This document shows positions 59,854 to 64,000 of a stretch of 64,000 nt of DNA, one piece after another; within the stretch, counting starts at the first letter, position 1; each line of letters starts with the position of its first letter. The translations under genes and the position numbers were made by a program. This stretch comes from Kosakonia sp. H02. Lineage in GTDB: Bacteria; Pseudomonadota; Gammaproteobacteria; Enterobacterales; Enterobacteriaceae. The notes below the pieces were generated by a model that searched no databases, was not told the origin of the DNA, and saw only the letters and a program-made list of their open reading frames with translations. The stretch covers positions 2,294,001 through 2,358,000 of the forward strand of contig CP131915.1 in NCBI GenBank assembly GCA_030704225.1. The letters are read 5' to 3'.

Positions 59854-61797
59854 ATGATTAAGTTTAGTGCAACGCTTCTGGCCACGCTGATTGCGGCCAG
59901 CGTGCAAGCCGCAACGGTGGATTTACGCATTCTGGAAACCACTGATTTGCATAGCAACATGATGGATTTTGATTATTACAAAGACACCGCGACGGAGAAA
60001 TTCGGCCTGGTGCGCACCGCCAGCCTGATCAATGCCGCGCGCGGTGAAGTCAAAAACAGCGTGCTGGTGGATAACGGCGACTTAATCCAGGGCAGCCCAT
60101 TGGGCGATTATATGGCGGCGAAGGGGCTGAAAACCGGCGATATCCACCCGGTATATAAGGCAATGAACACCCTCGATTACGCCGTTGGTAACCTCGGCAA
60201 CCACGAATTTAACTACGGCCTCGATTACCTGCACAAGGCGCTGGCAGGGGCGAAATTCCCCTATGTGAACGCCAATATTATTGATGCGAAAAGCAAAAAG
60301 CCGCTGTTTACCCCGTATGTCATCAAAGAGACGCCGGTGGTTGATAAAGACGGCAAATCCCACACCCTGCGCATCGGTTATATCGGCTTTGTACCGCCGC
60401 AAATTATGGTCTGGGACAAAGCCAACCTCAGCGGCAAAGTTTTGGTGAATGACATCACCGAAACCGCGCGCAAATATGTGCCGGAAATGCGCGCAAAAGG
60501 CGCGGATGTGGTGGTCATCGTCGCCCACTCCGGGCTGTCGGCAGAGCCTTACCAGGCGATGGCGGAAAACTCCGTTTACTACCTCAGCGAAGTGCCAGGC
60601 GTGGATGCGATCCTGTTTGGTCACGCGCACGCTGTCTTTCCCGGCAAAGATTTTGCCGCCATCAAAGGCGCGGATATCAACAAAGGAACGCTGAACGGCG
60701 TGCCGTCTGTAATGCCAGGCATGTGGGGCGATCATCTTGGCGTGGTCGATCTGGTGCTGAATAACGACGCGGGCAAATGGCAGGTTAGCGACTCAAAAGC
60801 CGAAGCGCGCCCGATTTATGACGCGGCGGCGAAAAAAGCGCTGGTGGGCGAAGACAGCAAGCTGGTCGGGATCCTGAAGCACGATCACGATGCCACCCGC
60901 GAGTTTGTCGGCAAGCCGATCGGCAAATCGACGGATAACATGTACAGCTACCTGTCGCTGGTGCAGGACGATCCTACCGTGCAGGTGGTGAACAACGCGC
61001 AGAAAGCCTATGTGGAGCACTTTATTCAGGGCGATCCGGATCTGGCGAAACTGCCGGTGCTCTCCGCCGCCGCGCCGTTTAAAGCCGGTGGGCGCAAGAA
61101 CGATCCCGCCAGTTTTGTCGAAGTGGAAAAAGGCCAGCTCACCTTTCGCAACGCCGCCGATTTGTACCTCTACCCCAATACGCTGGTGGTGGTGAAAGCC
61201 ACCGGCAAAGAGGTAAAAGAGTGGCTGGAGTGCTCTGCCGGGCAGTTCAACCAGATCGATCCTAACAGCGATAAGCCGCAAAGCCTGATCAACTGGGATG
61301 GTTTTCGCACCTATAACTTTGATGTGATCGACGGGGTGAAATACCAGATTGATGTGACGCAACCCGCGCGCTACGATGGTGAATGCCAGAGCGTCAATCC
61401 TCAAGCGGAACGCATTAAGCATCTGACTTATAACGGTAAACCGGTCGATCCGAATGCGGTATTCCTTGTCGCCACCAATAACTACCGCGCTTACGGCGGC
61501 AAGTTTGCCGGTACGGGCGATAGCCATATTGCCTTTGCCTCGCCGGATGAAAACCGTGCGGTGCTGGCGAAGTGGATAGGCGATGAGACCCAACGCGCAG
61601 GCGAAATCCACCCGGCGGCGGACAACAACTGGCGACTCGCGCCCATTCCGGCAAGCCACAAGCTGGATATTCGTTTTGAAACCGCGCCAACGGAGAAAGC
61701 CGCCGCGTTTATTAAAGAAAAAGCGCAATACCCAATGCAAAAAGTAGCGACCGACGAGATCGGTTTTGCAATTTACAGTTTAGACTTGAGCAAGTAA
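59854..61797 (+). CDS. cpdB: 2',3'-cyclic-nucleotide 2'-phosphodiesterase/3'-nucleotidase
   Basis: Periplasmic bifunctional enzyme releasing nucleosides from cyclic and 3'-nucleotides for uptake. The 647-residue precursor has a 19-residue signal peptide (MIKFSATLLATLIAASVQA), a metallophosphatase domain (ETTDLHSNMMDFDYY, NGDLIQGSPLGDY, NLGNHEFNYG, GHAHAVFPG) and a 5'-nucleotidase C domain (VATNNYRAYGGKFAGTG). Same length as in E. coli. Confidence 0.97.
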   Translation: MIKFSATLLATLIAASVQAATVDLRILETTDLHSNMMDFDYYKDTATEKFGLVRTASLINAARGEVKNSVLVDNGDLIQGSPLGDYMAAKGLKTGDIHPVYKAMNTLDYAVGNLGNHEFNYGLDYLHKALAGAKFPYVNANIIDAKSKKPLFTPYVIKETPVVDKDGKSHTLRIGYIGFVPPQIMVWDKANLSGKVLVNDITETARKYVPEMRAKGADVVVIVAHSGLSAEPYQAMAENSVYYLSEVPGVDAILFGHAHAVFPGKDFAAIKGADINKGTLNGVPSVMPGMWGDHLGVVDLVLNNDAGKWQVSDSKAEARPIYDAAAKKALVGEDSKLVGILKHDHDATREFVGKPIGKSTDNMYSYLSLVQDDPTVQVVNNAQKAYVEHFIQGDPDLAKLPVLSAAAPFKAGGRKNDPASFVEVEKGQLTFRNAADLYLYPNTLVVVKATGKEVKEWLECSAGQFNQIDPNSDKPQSLINWDGFRTYNFDVIDGVKYQIDVTQPARYDGECQSVNPQAERIKHLTYNGKPVDPNAVFLVATNNYRAYGGKFAGTGDSHIAFASPDENRAVLAKWIGDETQRAGEIHPAADNNWRLAPIPASHKLDIRFETAPTEKAAAFIKEKAQYPMQKVATDEIGFAIYSLDLSK

Positions 61798-61832
61798 TCG
61801 CCCTTCTTACCTAACACGTCAGGAGAATTATC

Positions 61833-62681
61833 ATGATCGCACTTACCGGCGCGACCGGCCAACTGGGCCAGTTTGTGGTAGAAGAACTGCTAAAAACCGT
61901 TCCCGCAAAAGAGATTATCGCCATCGTGCGTAACCCGGCGAAAGCCGAAGCGCTGAGCAAACAAGGCGTACTGGTTCGCCAGGCCGATTACAACGACCAG
62001 GCCGCACTTACTCAGGCGCTGGCAGGTGTCGACAAACTGTTGCTTATCTCCAGTAGCGAAGTGGGTCAGCGCACCGCGCAACACCGTAATGTGATCAACG
62101 CAGCCAAAGCCGCTGGCGTAAAATTTATCGCCTACACCAGCCTGCTGCATGCAGATAAATCCCCGCTTGGCCTGCACGTTGAACACGTTGAAACCGAGAA
62201 ACTGCTTGCCGAATCCGGCATTCCATTCGCCCTGCTGCGTAACGGCTGGTACAGCGAAAACTACCTTGCCAGCGCGCCGCCTGCACTGGCGCATGGCGTG
62301 TTTATTGGTGCGGCGGGCGATGGCAAAATCGCCTCTGCCACCCGCGCGGATTACGCCGCCGCTGCCGCGCGCGTTATTCGCGAAGAAGGCCATGCGGGCA
62401 AGGTGTACGAGCTGGCGGGCGATACCGCCTGGACCCTGAGCGAACTGGCGGCGCTGCTAAGCAACGCGAGCGGGAAAAAGGTGGTTTATCAGAACCTGAG
62501 CGAAGCCGATTTCGCCGCCGCGCTGAAAGGCGCAGGTCTGCCAGATGCTTTCGCTAACCTGCTGGCGGATTCCGATGTCGGCGCATCAAAAGGCGGGCTG
62601 TTTGACGACAGCAAAACCCTCAGCAAACTGATTGGCCGCCCCACCACGACGATTGCCGAGAGCGTCAATGGCCTGCTGTAA
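61833..62681 (+). CDS. qorB: NADPH quinone oxidoreductase QorB (YtfG)
   Basis: An atypical SDR/NmrA-like NADPH:quinone reductase of 282 residues. N-terminal GATGQLG dinucleotide loop, KFIAYTSLLHAD and LLRNGWYSENYLASAP (quinone pocket) match E. coli QorB; four residues shorter at the C terminus. AGGAG precedes the ATG, 35 bases after cpdB in the same direction. The HxlR regulator ytfH that is divergent from ytfG in E. coli is not beside it here. Confidence 0.95.
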   Translation: MIALTGATGQLGQFVVEELLKTVPAKEIIAIVRNPAKAEALSKQGVLVRQADYNDQAALTQALAGVDKLLLISSSEVGQRTAQHRNVINAAKAAGVKFIAYTSLLHADKSPLGLHVEHVETEKLLAESGIPFALLRNGWYSENYLASAPPALAHGVFIGAAGDGKIASATRADYAAAAARVIREEGHAGKVYELAGDTAWTLSELAALLSNASGKKVVYQNLSEADFAAALKGAGLPDAFANLLADSDVGASKGGLFDDSKTLSKLIGRPTTTIAESVNGLL

Positions 62682-62761
62682 CGGTTAAAATTTGGTTAAT
62701 TTTTGTAGCCTGTCGCCGGGTCATCCTTAATAATAAAGGCCTTGCCCGGTGGAGGATGCGT

Positions 62762-63586
62762 GTGGAAGGCGTACCAGACCAGTTTATTGACGAGAGAGAT
62801 CGCGCACGTTTTCGCCATCTGGCGATGCTGCCAGGCGTTGAGCTGTACCACGCGCATATCTCCCGCTACGCCTTTGAACCGCACACCCACGAAGCGTTTG
62901 GCATTGGCGCAATCGAAGCCGGTGCCGAACGCTTTCGCTATCGCGGCACGCACTATGTCGCCCCGGCGAACTCCGTTGTCACCATGAATCCCGATGAGCT
63001 GCATACCGGCGAAGCCGCAGGCGCGGATGGCTGGCGCTATCGCATGGTCTATCTGGAACCCGATTTACTGGAACAGGTTACCGGCATTCGCCACTGGTGG
63101 TTCAACGACGTGACACGCCTCGATCCGCTGCGCGCCCGGCAGATCTGCACCCAAATCCACAGCCTCTGGCACACCGATGATCCGCTGGCGCAACAAGGGA
63201 TCCTGCTTGATTTGATCGACACGTTCCGCCCGCTGGCCCACCATGCACCGCAGCGCCACGAAGCGGCGCACCGCTTTGAACGGGTGCGCGATTATCTGCA
63301 CGACAACTATATGCGCAGCCTGACACTCGTTGAGCTGGCCAATGTTGCGGCGCTCAGCCCGTATCACTTCCAGCGCCAGTTCAAGGCGCATTTTCACGTC
63401 ACCCCGCACCAGATGCTGATGGCGATCCGCCTGTGGCGCGCGAAGCTTTTTCTCACCCAGGGCATACCCGCCGCCGACGTCGCCGCCATGACCGGTTTAA
63501 CAGATCAGTCGCATTTGACCCGCGCATTCACCCACCGTTATGGCATTACGCCTGTGCGCTACCAAAAACAGGTGGCGCACCGTTAA
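62762..63586 (+). CDS. AraC-family regulator
   Basis: A 274-residue regulator with an N-terminal AraC_binding cupin (FEPHTHEAFGIGAIEAGAERFRYRG, then NPDELHTGEA) and a C-terminal helix-turn-helix pair (LTLVELANVAALSPYHFQRQFKAHF and AADVAAMTGLTDQSHLTRAFTHRYG). The GTG at 62762 is preferred because GGAGG is exactly six bases upstream; the in-frame ATG at 62756 directly abuts that GGAGG. The next gene downstream is a DMT transporter in the same direction, which in related genomes is often its partner; amino-acid export is a guess. Confidence 0.88.
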   Translation: MEGVPDQFIDERDRARFRHLAMLPGVELYHAHISRYAFEPHTHEAFGIGAIEAGAERFRYRGTHYVAPANSVVTMNPDELHTGEAAGADGWRYRMVYLEPDLLEQVTGIRHWWFNDVTRLDPLRARQICTQIHSLWHTDDPLAQQGILLDLIDTFRPLAHHAPQRHEAAHRFERVRDYLHDNYMRSLTLVELANVAALSPYHFQRQFKAHFHVTPHQMLMAIRLWRAKLFLTQGIPAADVAAMTGLTDQSHLTRAFTHRYGITPVRYQKQVAHR

Positions 63587-63661
63587 AGCGCAATCTCCTA
63601 CAATATTCCCGCGCAGGGCTCCCCTACACTGGCGCAGACCAGGAGAAAAAGAGATGAAAAG

Positions 63662-64000
63662 ATGATGAGTGGCGTGCTGTATGCCTTGCTCGCAGGGCTG
63701 CTGTGGGGGTTGATTTTCGTAGGGCCGTTGATCGTACCGGACTACCCGGCAGCGCTGCAATCGACCGGGCGCTATCTGGCGCTGGGGCTTATTGCCCTGC
63801 CGCTGGCCTGGCTGGGCCGTGCGCGTCTGCGCCAGTTAACCCGTCGCGACTGGTTTACTGCGCTGTGGCTGACCTTAATGGGCAATCTGATTTATTACGT
63901 CTGCCTCGCCAGCGCCATTCAGCGCACCGGCGGGCCGGTCTCGACGATGATTATTGCCACGCTGCCGGTGGTTATCCCGGTGTGCGCCAATCTTCTTTAC
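63662..64000 (+). CDS. EamA/DMT-family transporter, cut by window edge
   Basis: The first 113 codons of an integral membrane protein, running off the right end. It begins MMSGVLYALLAGLLWGLIFVGP and shows hydrophobic helices near residues 3-22, 34-52, 65-84 and 92-113, with a basic loop RARLRQLTRRDW, as in EamA drug/metabolite transporters. The best ribosome site (AGGAG, 63641) faces a 3-codon ORF, ATG AAA AGA TGA at 63654, whose stop overlaps the ATG at 63662; a second ATG follows at 63665. Substrate unknown. Confidence 0.82.
   Translation, partial: MMSGVLYALLAGLLWGLIFVGPLIVPDYPAALQSTGRYLALGLIALPLAWLGRARLRQLTRRDWFTALWLTLMGNLIYYVCLASAIQRTGGPVSTMIIATLPVVIPVCANLLY

Noticed and set aside
60793..61740. 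315-codon ORF opposite cpdB
   Set aside because: Antisense to the nucleotidase C-terminal domain of cpdB, no ribosome site.
1..64000. CRISPR array, tRNA/rRNA genes, IS elements, prophage
   Set aside because: No regularly spaced repeats, cloverleaf-like genes, transposase, integrase or phage structural genes were seen; short repeats present are REP units or operator-like dyads.

Overview
The window is chromosomal DNA of an enterobacterium. Most genes are close to E. coli K-12 / Salmonella genes and lie in nearly the same order as the E. coli region from cpdB to tabA. The genus cannot be fixed from this sequence. An arginine deiminase operon beside pyrBI (as in Salmonella) together with a rarA/oqxAB/oqxR efflux locus (as in Klebsiella, Enterobacter and Kosakonia) points to the Enterobacter/Kosakonia/Klebsiella group.

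Layout. 1-8534: tabA; divergent arginine deiminase operon (arcA, arcC, ornithine carbamoyltransferase, YfcC-type carrier) with an ArgR paralogue; the attenuated pyrL-pyrB-pyrI operon; ridA with REP elements. 8544-15068: periplasmic GH20 hexosaminidase; mgtA with PhoP box and mgtL leader peptide; treR without treB/treC. 15069-18136: anaerobic ribonucleotide reductase nrdD-nrdG behind paired FNR and NrdR sites. 18210-36743: accessory block replacing the nrdG-cybC junction of E. coli. It holds SDR/HxlR, oqxR-oqxBA-rarA, AraC/SDR, a nine-gene unit with DUF4310/DUF4311/DUF4312/SFCGS proteins, and LysR/quinone oxidoreductase. 36759-63586: core genes cybC, pmbA, darP, mpl, fbp, a chemoreceptor with a sigma-28 promoter, the ytfQRT-yjfF galactofuranose ABC transporter, ppa, ytfP-tamB-tamA, msrA, paeA (ytfL), ytfK, ytfJ, cysQ, cpdB, qorB and an AraC regulator. 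A DMT/EamA transporter is cut by the right edge.

How the genes work together. The left part concerns carbamoyl-phosphate and arginine: deiminase, carbamoyltransferase and carbamate kinase yield ATP from arginine, next to the pyrimidine branch that consumes carbamoyl phosphate. Its control region carries ArgR- and FNR-like sites. The least understood part is 27056-34508. An amidohydrolase of the deacetylase type, a PLP-dependent ammonia-lyase (DgaE-like) and a KDGP aldolase (DgaF/DagF-like) are co-transcribed with four small proteins of unknown function, two of them membrane proteins, and a free-standing PRD protein. A MtlR/BglG-type activator with PTS EIIB and EIIA domains lies directly downstream in the same direction. 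No ordinary PTS permease is present, so the DUF proteins are the best candidates for an uncharacterised, possibly PTS-linked, uptake system for an amino-sugar acid or related compound. A 20-bp perfect palindrome and a CRP-like site lie in front of this operon. No tRNA, rRNA, CRISPR array, IS element or prophage was seen.
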